49,556 nt of DNA. It comes from CAZIKB01 sp964539665. GTDB taxonomy: Bacteria; Zhuqueibacterota; Zhuqueibacteria; Oceanimicrobiales; Oceanimicrobiaceae. Under the pieces are notes generated by a model. That model was not told where the DNA came from, did not search any database, and worked only from the letters and a program-made list of their open reading frames with translations. The stretch lies in assembly GCA_964539665.1 (NCBI GenBank), contig CAZIKB010000039.1:1-49556 (forward strand), given 5' to 3'. Positions 34,176 through 41,639 of this stretch are shown here, in pieces. The translations under genes were made by a program, and so were the position numbers. Position 1 is the stretch's first letter. The number at the start of each line of letters is the position of its first letter.

Positions 34176-36256
34176 TTTGCCTTTTCTTCTTCAGCAGCAG
34201 CGATTAACTTTTTTGCAATGTCATTTGGAACGGCTTCATAATTTGAAAACTTACGCCTGTGTAATCCACGACCCTGGGTGAGTGAACGAAGTGTGGTAGA
34301 ATAACGATAGAGATCGGCTAAAGGTACCTTTGCTTTGATAACCTGAAAAGGGCCTTCAGAATCCATTCCAGATATTTTCCCCCGGCGGCTTGACAGGTCT
34401 CCCATTACGTCTCCCATAAAATCTTCAGGGACTACCACCTCCACATCATAAATAGGTTCGAGTAATTTTGGCTTTGCATCACGAAAAGCCTTCTTAAAAG
34501 CCATGGAACCAGCGATTTTGAATGCCATATCGGATGAGTCAACATTATGATAGCTGCCATCGTATACAGTAGTTTTTACATCTGTCACTAAATATCCAGC
34601 CATTACACCTTCTACCATGGCTTCCTTAATGCCTTTTTCTACGGCTGGAATATATTTCGATGGGATTACCCCTCCTACGATTGCGTCAACAAATTCAAAA
34701 CCAGCTCCGCTTTCAAGAGGTTCGATTTTTAGCCAAACGTCGCCGTACTGTCCTCTGCCGCCACTTTGTTTTTTATATTTTCCCTGAACTTGTGCCTGTC
34801 CTTTTATGGTTTCACGATAAGGAATTTTTGGTTCGACCAAATTCACTTCGACGCCAAATTTTTCTTTCAATCTTCTGACGACAATATCTAAATGTACTTC
34901 ACCCTGACCTGAAATAATTGTCTGCCTTAGCTCACTATCCACGGTGGACACAAATGTTGGATCTTGCTCATGAAGCGTGTGAAGTCCATTCGAAATCTTA
35001 TCTTCATCACCCTTAGATTTGGGTTCTACAGCAATACGAATGACTGGATTTGGAAAATCAATTCCCTTCAAAATAACTTGCTCTCTCTTGTCACACAAAG
35101 TATTCCCGGTATGAGTATCACGCAATTTCACAGTTGCAGCGACATCTCCAGCTAATATATTTCCTAATTCTTTTCTGTTTTTACCATTCATCACAAATAT
35201 CTGGCCAATTTTTTCTGAAATACCGCGACTCGTATTATAGGCTTCTGAGCCGCTTGACATTTTACCGGAAATCACTCTGAAAAAAGACAATTCGCCCACA
35301 TGAGCTTCAGAGACAGTTTTAAATACTAAAGCAGATAATGGAGCGTCTTCTTTGCAAGCTCGTTCAATTTCTTGTTTTGTATCTGCCTTTTTTGCCATCT
35401 CAACAGAATTGTCCAGGGGCGAAGGACCAAGTTCAGCGATAAACTCTAACAAGTGCTGCAAACCCATATTCTTTGGCGCAGCGCCACATAGAATTGGACA
35501 GATAGTATTATTGGCTATGCCTGCTTTTATCCCTTGTTTAATTTCTTCATTTGAAAGGGTGCCGTCTTCAAAATATTTTTCAAGTAGTTTATCATCGTTT
35601 TCCGCAGCTACTTCAATAATTTTCTCATGTGCATCTTCTGCTTGTGCTTTAAAATCATCAGGAATATCGCTCGTTGAATATTTGCCGGATCCGTTCTGTT
35701 CGTATTGTACCAGTACTTTTTTAAGAACATCGATGAAACTATAAAAATTCTCGCCTGGATTTACCGGAATATGAAAAGGTAGCACTTTATTTCCGAATCG
35801 TTCCTGTGCGGTTGACAGACATTTATTAAAATCTGCATGTTCCTTATCCATTCGATTAATGAAAATTAATTTTGATGCACCGTATTTTTCAGCTACTTTC
35901 CAAACGCTTTCTGTCCCGACTTCGACTCCTGCCACAGCGTTCACGACAACAATTCCCAACTCGGTGACTCTGAGGGAACCAATTACTTCACCAATAAAAT
36001 CTGGATATCCGGGTGTATCAAGAATGTTTAATTTACAGTTCTTCCAAAAACAATGTAATAGTGAAGCATTAATGGAGATATTTCTTTCGATTTCATCAGC
36101 ATTATAATCAGAAATGGTCGATCCGTCTTCAATTGTACCTAATCGGTTTGTTTCTCCAGCCGAATAAAGCATAGCCTCGGATAATGATGTTTTTCCAACA
36201 GTGGCATGACCAATTATTGCGCAATTTCGAATATTTATTGCATTAAACTCTTTCAC
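34172..36256 (-). CDS. Elongation factor G-like GTPase (EF-G2 type)
   Basis: The 694-aa protein has all five EF-G domains. It differs from housekeeping EF-G in its G motifs. The P-loop reads GHATVGKTS, not GHIDAGKTT. G3 is DTPGYPDF, so the catalytic His is Tyr (Y84). G4 is NRMD. These changes mark the EF-G2 (FusA2-like) paralogues, which bind ribosomes but often hydrolyse GTP slowly. The start is a GTG at 36256 preceded by GGAGGATAAAA. The HIT gene is coupled downstream. A normal fusA is presumably elsewhere. Confidence 0.92.
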   Translation of the reverse strand: MKEFNAINIRNCAIIGHATVGKTSLSEAMLYSAGETNRLGTIEDGSTISDYNADEIERNISINASLLHCFWKNCKLNILDTPGYPDFIGEVIGSLRVTELGIVVVNAVAGVEVGTESVWKVAEKYGASKLIFINRMDKEHADFNKCLSTAQERFGNKVLPFHIPVNPGENFYSFIDVLKKVLVQYEQNGSGKYSTSDIPDDFKAQAEDAHEKIIEVAAENDDKLLEKYFEDGTLSNEEIKQGIKAGIANNTICPILCGAAPKNMGLQHLLEFIAELGPSPLDNSVEMAKKADTKQEIERACKEDAPLSALVFKTVSEAHVGELSFFRVISGKMSSGSEAYNTSRGISEKIGQIFVMNGKNRKELGNILAGDVAATVKLRDTHTGNTLCDKREQVILKGIDFPNPVIRIAVEPKSKGDEDKISNGLHTLHEQDPTFVSTVDSELRQTIISGQGEVHLDIVVRRLKEKFGVEVNLVEPKIPYRETIKGQAQVQGKYKKQSGGRGQYGDVWLKIEPLESGAGFEFVDAIVGGVIPSKYIPAVEKGIKEAMVEGVMAGYLVTDVKTTVYDGSYHNVDSSDMAFKIAGSMAFKKAFRDAKPKLLEPIYDVEVVVPEDFMGDVMGDLSSRRGKISGMDSEGPFQVIKAKVPLADLYRYSTTLRSLTQGRGLHRRKFSNYEAVPNDIAKKLIAAAEEEKAK

Positions 36257-36356
36257 TTTTATCCTCCATTTGCTTACGAATTGATAAAAATAATCCTTTA
36301 ATTAATATATTTGTTTCATCTTCAATATGAGGGCATATCTCCCCGCTAAAGCACCC

Positions 36357-36382
36357 AAAAAAAGAGAGCCTTTTCAGCTCTC
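36357..36382 (-). terminator. Rho-independent terminator after the STAS gene
   Basis: On the minus strand GAGAGC, a 7-nt loop and GCTCTC are followed by seven T. It lies 65 bp downstream of the STAS stop and upstream of the EF-G2 gene, separating the two transcription units. Confidence 0.85.
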
Positions 36383-36446
36383 ATATTATTCAAGGTTTTG
36401 AAATATTTCTATACTATGAAACACAGAATATTGGATTATTGAGAGA

Positions 36447-36785
36447 TTAAAAACTCTTTGCCGCACCTTCAGCAGTTTGATAGGTTTCAAAAATGGTGTT
36501 TAATTTAGTCATTATTAGAATACCTTCCATAGCATCATTAATCCCGGCTAATTTCATATGGCCATCCTTATTATTTAATGAAGTTAACGCAGAAATCAAA
36601 ATGCCCAATCCAGAGCTATTCATCCTTTTGACTTCGCTAAGATTCACAACGACTTTTATAATTCCACTATCAATCAGTCTGTAAATAACATCTTTAAAAC
36701 CCTGGGAATCCGGGGGGCCTCCAAGCAGCTTTCCACTTAGATCTAAAATAGCAACATCCCCAATCGTTCTCTCTTTAATTTTCAT
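36447..36785 (-). CDS. STAS-domain anti-sigma factor antagonist
   Basis: From the ATG at 36785 the protein is 112 aa, all STAS domain. The phosphorylatable serine is S58 in RMNSSGLG, the same spacing as SpoIIAA. AAGGAGG lies just before this ATG, which decides the start over an upstream in-frame ATG at 36815. Such proteins release a sigma or other target by binding an anti-sigma kinase when unphosphorylated. No cognate kinase or PP2C phosphatase is in the window, so the partner is unknown. It is monocistronic, with a terminator and a candidate promoter. Confidence 0.93.
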   Translation of the reverse strand: MKIKERTIGDVAILDLSGKLLGGPPDSQGFKDVIYRLIDSGIIKVVVNLSEVKRMNSSGLGILISALTSLNNKDGHMKLAGINDAMEGILIMTKLNTIFETYQTAEGAAKSF

Positions 36786-36815
36786 GGTCCCTCCTTTATT
36801 AATCGGCTGGTTCAA

Positions 36816-36843
36816 ATTATATAAACGAATACATCATTCAAAG
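36816..36843 (-). promoter_or_regulatory. Candidate promoter of the STAS gene
   Basis: A perfect TATAAT on the minus strand (36816-36821) lies about 30 bp upstream of the start. The matching -35 is weak (CTTTGA, 36838-36843, 16-bp spacer). Confidence 0.4.
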
Positions 36844-36973
36844 ATAAATTACACTGTAAGAATTTTTTTTATAATAAGATAAAAGAGACTAAAAGTCAAG
36901 AAAAAGTTTATTGAAAACTAAGCCTAAGTTATCGTAATATATAGTTAATAGCAGTATAGATATATTTTTTTTA

Positions 36974-37002
36974 TTGACAAAGGAAATATATTTTTGTATA
37001 TT
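36974..37002 (+). promoter_or_regulatory. Strong sigma-70 promoter of rpsT
   Basis: TTGACA (36974-36979), a 17-bp spacer and TATATT (36997-37002) with a TG just before it form a near-consensus extended promoter. Transcription would start near 37009, about 40 nt before the rpsT ATG. Confidence 0.85.
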
Positions 37003-37048
37003 CAGGCTATTCGAAGTATATTTTGAAAAGGGAGACAAACTCAACATA

Positions 37049-37300
37049 ATGGCAAACTACGCATCAGCAATCAGGCGCATAAGAAGAAGTAAAAAATCAA
37101 ATATCCGGAATACACATTTCAAATCAAAAATGAAAACAGCCATTAAAACTGTCTATTCGATGAAGGATAAAGAATCAGCAGAAAAATTACTTCCACAAAC
37201 AACTTCATTATTAGACAAAATGGCTACAAAAGGTATTATTCACAAAAATAAAGCGGCAAATCAGAAATCCCAATTAGCATTATATGTAAATAAATTGTAG
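37049..37300 (+). CDS. rpsT: 30S ribosomal protein S20
   Basis: S20 binds the 5' and 3' minor domains of 16S rRNA during small-subunit assembly. From the ATG at 37049 the protein is 83 aa, very basic, starting MANYASAIRRIRRSKKSN, as in the family. It ends with the KNKAANQKSQLALYVNKL helix. The upstream in-frame extension runs through the promoter and is not coding. GGGAG lies 14 nt upstream. It has a strong promoter and a terminator-like structure of its own. Confidence 0.96.
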   Translation: MANYASAIRRIRRSKKSNIRNTHFKSKMKTAIKTVYSMKDKESAEKLLPQTTSLLDKMATKGIIHKNKAANQKSQLALYVNKL

Positions 37301-37332
37301 TCCATTTATTTTAAAGCCCAAATAGATTTTAT

Positions 37333-37408
37333 GAAACCGGGCCAAGTGCGTCAAGACCGGTAACTCCCCCTAATCCCGGTTAAGACAAACTAACCCGGTT
37401 TCTTTTTT
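37333..37408 (+). terminator. Long-stem terminator-like structure between rpsT and guaB
   Basis: GAAACCGGG (37333-37341) pairs perfectly with CCCGGTTTC (37394-37402), followed by TTTTTT. The 52-nt interior holds a smaller ACCGG/CCGGT stem (37356-37360 with 37376-37380). The T-run overlaps the guaB stop codon (37407-37409), so the convergent genes share this element. Confidence 0.7.
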
Positions 37409-38873
37409 ACTGAACAACTTTGTAATTTGGCGCTTCCTCAGTAACAACAATATCATGTGGATGGCTTTCCATTAATCCAGCCTTGCTAATTCGAATAAAT
37501 TGAGTTTTAAACTTTAAATCGGCAATTGTTTTTGTGCCAGTGTACCCCATTGCCGCTTTAAGTCCACCCACCATTTGATACACCACTTCACTCAATTTTC
37601 CTCGATAAGGTACGCGGCCTTCAATTCCCTCTGCGACTAATTTTTTAACTTTTGTCTCGCCCTCCTGAAAATATCGATCACTCCCGCCTTGCTGCATAGC
37701 AGATATTGATCCCATCCCACGGTATACTTTAAATACTCTTCCTCCCATATACACTTTTTCTCCTGGACTTTCTTCCGTACCGGCAAATATACTTCCAGTC
37801 ATAACCGAGTCCGCACCCGCAGCTATGGCCTTTGGCAAATCACCTGTTTGTCTGACTCCACCGTCAGAGATCAAGGGTACCTTACTATTTTGACATACTT
37901 CTAAACAATTCATTATTGCCGTAATTTGTGGCATTCCTATCCCCGCCACTACCCTGGTTGTACAAATGGTGCCCGGCCCCATGCCTACTTTTACAGCGTC
38001 AGTACCTGCCTTTATTAAAGCTTTGGCTCCTTCAGCAGTCGTGACATTGCCAGCTATGATATTCACATCCGGATTTTCTCTTTTAATTAAACTTATGGTT
38101 TCGATTACACCTTTTGAATGACCATGGGCTGAATCAATTACTATGACATCTACATGCGCATTTATCATGGCTTCGGTCCTTTTCATTGTGTCGTCAGCCA
38201 CTCCAACAGCTGCACCAACCCTCAATCGACCCAGAGGATCTTTGGTTGCATTTGGAAATTTTCGTTTTTTCTGGATATCTTTTACGGTTATCAAACCCTT
38301 TAAATCGCCATTCCCATCCACAACGGGCAGTTTCTCTATGCGATGTTTTTGCAAAATCTGTTCAGCTTGTTCCAATGTGGTACCAACTGAAGCAGTAATC
38401 AAATTTTCCCTCGTCATAACTTCCGATATTTCCAAATCCGTATTTACTTCAAATCTTAAATCCCGGTTAGTTAAAATGCCTACGAGTTTGGCACCTTTTA
38501 CGATCGGAATTCCCGAAATTTTAAATCGCTCCATTAGCTCCAAAGCTGCCGAAATTTTACAATCGGAAGTTAGTGTTATTGGATTAGATATCATTCCGCT
38601 TTCTGAGCGCTTTACGCGATCCACTTCTTCGGCCTGTCGTTCAACAGGCATGTTTTTATGAATAATACCTATTCCCCCTTCCCTGGCAATAGCAATAGCC
38701 AATTCAGATTCAGTCACCGTATCCATAGCAGCCGCGATTAATGGTATATTTAATTGAATATTCTTAGTCAGCCAGGTTTTAGTGTTCGCTTCTTTCGGTA
38801 ATATTTCTGAATATGCCGGAATCAATAACACATCATCAAAAGTCAACGCTTCGCCTATAATTTTCTGAGTCAT
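37407..38873 (-). CDS. guaB: Inosine-5'-monophosphate dehydrogenase
   Basis: GuaB oxidises IMP to XMP with NAD, the committed step to GMP. The 488-aa protein has the TIM barrel interrupted by two CBS domains (about 95-205). The catalytic loop is GPGTICTTRVVAG (Cys near 304). SDGGVRQTGDLPKA, the MGSMGAM-like flap (here RGMGSISAMQQGG) and the C-terminal FIRISKAGLMESHPHD follow. GGAGAAATCT directly precedes the ATG. It is convergent with rpsT. Confidence 0.97.
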   Translation of the reverse strand: MTQKIIGEALTFDDVLLIPAYSEILPKEANTKTWLTKNIQLNIPLIAAAMDTVTESELAIAIAREGGIGIIHKNMPVERQAEEVDRVKRSESGMISNPITLTSDCKISAALELMERFKISGIPIVKGAKLVGILTNRDLRFEVNTDLEISEVMTRENLITASVGTTLEQAEQILQKHRIEKLPVVDGNGDLKGLITVKDIQKKRKFPNATKDPLGRLRVGAAVGVADDTMKRTEAMINAHVDVIVIDSAHGHSKGVIETISLIKRENPDVNIIAGNVTTAEGAKALIKAGTDAVKVGMGPGTICTTRVVAGIGMPQITAIMNCLEVCQNSKVPLISDGGVRQTGDLPKAIAAGADSVMTGSIFAGTEESPGEKVYMGGRVFKVYRGMGSISAMQQGGSDRYFQEGETKVKKLVAEGIEGRVPYRGKLSEVVYQMVGGLKAAMGYTGTKTIADLKFKTQFIRISKAGLMESHPHDIVVTEEAPNYKVVQ

Positions 38874-38951
38874 AGATTTCTCCGAAATTGATTATTTTTC
38901 AAACTTTACAAATAATACAGATAATAAACAACATATTTTTACAAAATAAAA

Positions 38952-39021
38952 TGTAAACCAGGGAGAATACTGAAATTCAAACCGGGGTAATTTACTTTGC
39001 TTGGAAAGTGTGTAAACCTGG
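38952..39021. repeat. Direct repeat TGTAAACCWGG, 59 bp apart
   Basis: TGTAAACCAGG (38952-38962) and TGTAAACCTGG (39011-39021) lie in the 273-bp spacer upstream of guaB. No ORF is supported in this spacer. The repeats could be regulator sites for guaB, but the evidence is only their similarity. Confidence 0.35.
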
Positions 39022-39146
39022 ATAATCTCTCGGGTATTTTACAAGTTGATGAAGACTTTCAGGGTGGAATATTGCTTTTGCACCTCGATTTTGATCATGT
39101 TATCAGCAGGGTATAAATAGACAGTATGATCATCAGATGCGTCAAT

Positions 39147-39782
39147 TTAAGATTTATCGGCTAAATTCAAAACAGATTCCTGTTCACTAATATCGAACAC
39201 CAATTTGGAATCCTTTTTTTTATCTTTCTTCTGGATATTTATGGTATCACTCGTATATCCAGCATCATTAACTAATGTTACTTCTGGCTGATTACTCATT
39301 AAATCATCAATACTTTTTGAAAATTTTACAGCGCAATTTTGAACCTTCTTTTGATTCCTTTCAACAGCTTTGGATATTTTTTCAACCGTCATTTGCTTTT
39401 CTATGTCTGTTTCCATGCGAGCAACTTGTTTAATAACTTTCACAGCCATTTTAATTTTAGAAAGAATAGATTTATTTAAATCAATGCTGGAGACTAATAA
39501 TAATTTCACGGTGGAGTAAAGTTTTTCAGAAATCTTTTCAACTCCTTCAAATCCATGAATCATAGCCAAATCCGAAATTGACTGAGCTCGATCTCTTACC
39601 CGTGATAAATATTCCTGATTGTTTTTCTCTATTTTTATTTTTGAAACAGTTTTTTCAATATTATTCAATTCAGTCATCACTTCTTGCAGGTATAACCTTT
39701 GAAAATTAACTACCATAGGTAAGAGATAATTAGAACTTGAATTTGCCAATATATCCTCTTTGTAATTTTTCTTAGTTGTCAT
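39147..39782 (-). CDS. 211-aa helical protein with degenerate HPt-like module
   Basis: I do not recognise a named family. The chain is almost all helical. Residues about 28-100 follow the pattern of an HPt/CheA-P1 helical bundle. The SDLAMIHGFEGVEKISEKLY segment matches the usual HTLKGSAGxFGFExLxxLAxxLE wording, but Arg/Gln (RDRAQS) replaces the phospho-histidine. A second helical segment (about 100-165) and a Lys-rich, disordered tail follow. It begins 18 bp after the FtsZ-like gene and ends the apparent operon. No clear ribosome site is present, so translation may be coupled. A scaffolding role is inferred. Confidence 0.7.
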   Translation of the reverse strand: MTTKKNYKEDILANSSSNYLLPMVVNFQRLYLQEVMTELNNIEKTVSKIKIEKNNQEYLSRVRDRAQSISDLAMIHGFEGVEKISEKLYSTVKLLLVSSIDLNKSILSKIKMAVKVIKQVARMETDIEKQMTVEKISKAVERNQKKVQNCAVKFSKSIDDLMSNQPEVTLVNDAGYTSDTINIQKKDKKKDSKLVFDISEQESVLNLADKS

Positions 39783-39800
39783 GCAAATATAAATATATAT

Positions 39801-41549
39801 TTACAACAGTTTATCGATAAATTTTACTGCATCCCGAACGGATGTAAATTGTGGCTTACCATTTTCTTCATCTTCTTCATCGAGATCCTCAGTACTTTCA
39901 GGTGTGTCGTTTGGATTCGCATTTTCATCAGTGGGTAGTTTGTCCTCAGTGTCTTTATGCACGTCTTCTTTTATTCTATCCTCATTTAAACCATCATTAT
40001 TATATGAAGCCTCTTTAGAACTACCTGGCTTTTTAAACAATTCTAATATATTGATAAATTGCCGCTTTATTTCTTCACTATTTTTATAAGCATCTTCATC
40101 ATCAGTTACCATGCCATCAAGAGATGAAGGGATTTGTCGATATAGCTCAATCAATTTCTCTGATAAATCAAATTCTTTGTTCAAAGCCCTCTCAGTTACT
40201 TCGCCAATTAACTCAGAGTATTCCGAGATTTTACCAAAAGCAAACAATTCAGAGGAGTTGTATAATGCTGAACAAGCATTCTTGATTTCTCTTAAATATT
40301 TTTCGTTAATAGAACGTTTACCAACAGCCAGCCCTTTAATAGCTTCTTCCATTACGGTTATATCAGCACGGGATTCATCCATAAATATTTCTGAGAATAC
40401 CTTGTTCCCTTTCCTTTTTGCAGTAATGATTTTTGGAGATTGAGGTTCAGTTGAAATATTATCTGTTAAAGCTGTCTCTTCCGATTTCACAGGCGCCTGA
40501 GATACACTCGGTCTACTTTCTTCTAACTGAGACTGCTTCATTGCCATATCAATTTCCGATGTTGATCTGCGATTTGATTTTAAACAGGTTACAATAAGCA
40601 TAACACGCAAAGATTGTTCCATGGAGTCGTCCAATCTGGCTCCCCAAATTATTTTAGCAGAAGCATCCAGGCGTTCTGCAATCGTCTTCATTATAGTTTT
40701 CGAAGATTTCAGTGACAAATCCTGACCACCAGTAATATTTATTAAAGCATTTTTAGCTCCAGTAATTTCAACATCCAACAACGGATTTTGTAAAGCTTTC
40801 AGCGCAGCTTCTTCTGCATTCTTTTCTGAGTCACTTTCTCCGATACCAATCATAGCAAGCCCGCCATTCTGCATGATAGTACGGACATCCGCAAAATCCA
40901 AATTTACCAGCCCTTTTTCAGTCACCAGTTCGGTTATTCCTTTTACGGCATTTACCAATATTTCGTCAGCCACTTTGAATGCATCATTTAATGGCATATC
41001 AGGAACCAAATCTAACAAACGATCATTTTGTACAACTATAACTGTATCTACTTTTTCCTGGAGTCGTTCCAAACCTACTCTCGCGTTATCCCATCTGACA
41101 ATTCCCTCATCGCTAAACGGTAAAGTGACAATAGCAATCGTTAAAGCGCCATTCTTTCTTGCAAGTTCAGCAATGACTGGCGCCGACCCGGTTCCCGTGC
41201 CCCCACCCAATCCACAAGTTACAAAAACCATGTCGCTACCATTAATAATATGTTCAATTTCATTAATATTCTCGATTGCGGATTCTTCACCTTTAACGGG
41301 ATCGCTGCCAGCGCCTAAACCATTAGTGATATTTTTTCCAATGAGAATTTTATGATCAGCCTTTGCAAACAGAAGATCCTGGGCGTCAGTATTTATGGCT
41401 ATGACTTCGACACCATTAATCCCGACTTCCAGTAAACGAGTTACTGTATTGTTACCGCCGCCACCCGCTCCGACAATTCGGATTACTGTTTTATGTGAGT
41501 TTAATACATCTTCCAGTTGCTTATCGGTTTCTACAATTTGATTAGACAT
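39801..41549 (-). CDS. ftsZ: Archaeal FtsZ1-like tubulin GTPase with long C-terminal pseudo-HPt extension
   Basis: Residues 20-325 are a complete FtsZ core: T1 loop GAGGGGNN (27-34), INTDAQDLL, CGLGGGTGTGSAP with GGGTGTG at 115-121, and the catalytic T7 loop NLDFAD (216-221). Several motifs read like archaeal FtsZ1 rather than bacterial FtsZ: NTVTRL, KADHKILIGK, TCGLGGG, VTLPF, NGGLAMIGIGESDSEK and IIWGARLD. A unique 257-aa extension follows, with a helical segment (about 395-505) that has an HPt-like pattern but no histidine. It ends in an acidic linker and an amphipathic tail VRDAVKFIDKLL. No ftsA, ftsQ or mur gene is near. I infer a second, specialised FtsZ. The symbol names the family only. 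Confidence 0.9.
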   Translation of the reverse strand: MSNQIVETDKQLEDVLNSHKTVIRIVGAGGGGNNTVTRLLEVGINGVEVIAINTDAQDLLFAKADHKILIGKNITNGLGAGSDPVKGEESAIENINEIEHIINGSDMVFVTCGLGGGTGTGSAPVIAELARKNGALTIAIVTLPFSDEGIVRWDNARVGLERLQEKVDTVIVVQNDRLLDLVPDMPLNDAFKVADEILVNAVKGITELVTEKGLVNLDFADVRTIMQNGGLAMIGIGESDSEKNAEEAALKALQNPLLDVEITGAKNALINITGGQDLSLKSSKTIMKTIAERLDASAKIIWGARLDDSMEQSLRVMLIVTCLKSNRRSTSEIDMAMKQSQLEESRPSVSQAPVKSEETALTDNISTEPQSPKIITAKRKGNKVFSEIFMDESRADITVMEEAIKGLAVGKRSINEKYLREIKNACSALYNSSELFAFGKISEYSELIGEVTERALNKEFDLSEKLIELYRQIPSSLDGMVTDDEDAYKNSEEIKRQFINILELFKKPGSSKEASYNNDGLNEDRIKEDVHKDTEDKLPTDENANPNDTPESTEDLDEEDEENGKPQFTSVRDAVKFIDKLL

Positions 41550-41639
41550 TTTATCTTCAACCTATATTTTATTCTAAACATTACAAAGTGTTCGTTAAAG
41601 AAATTAATATAAAGTTAAAACAGGTGTACCCTGCCCTTA

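Noticed and set aside
36974..37048. 25-codon upstream extension of rpsT
   Set aside because: It would include the -35/-10 promoter and does not match S20, which starts at MANYASAIRR.
38874..39146. Purine riboswitch upstream of guaB
   Set aside because: No three-way junction core was recognised; only a loose 11-bp direct repeat is seen.
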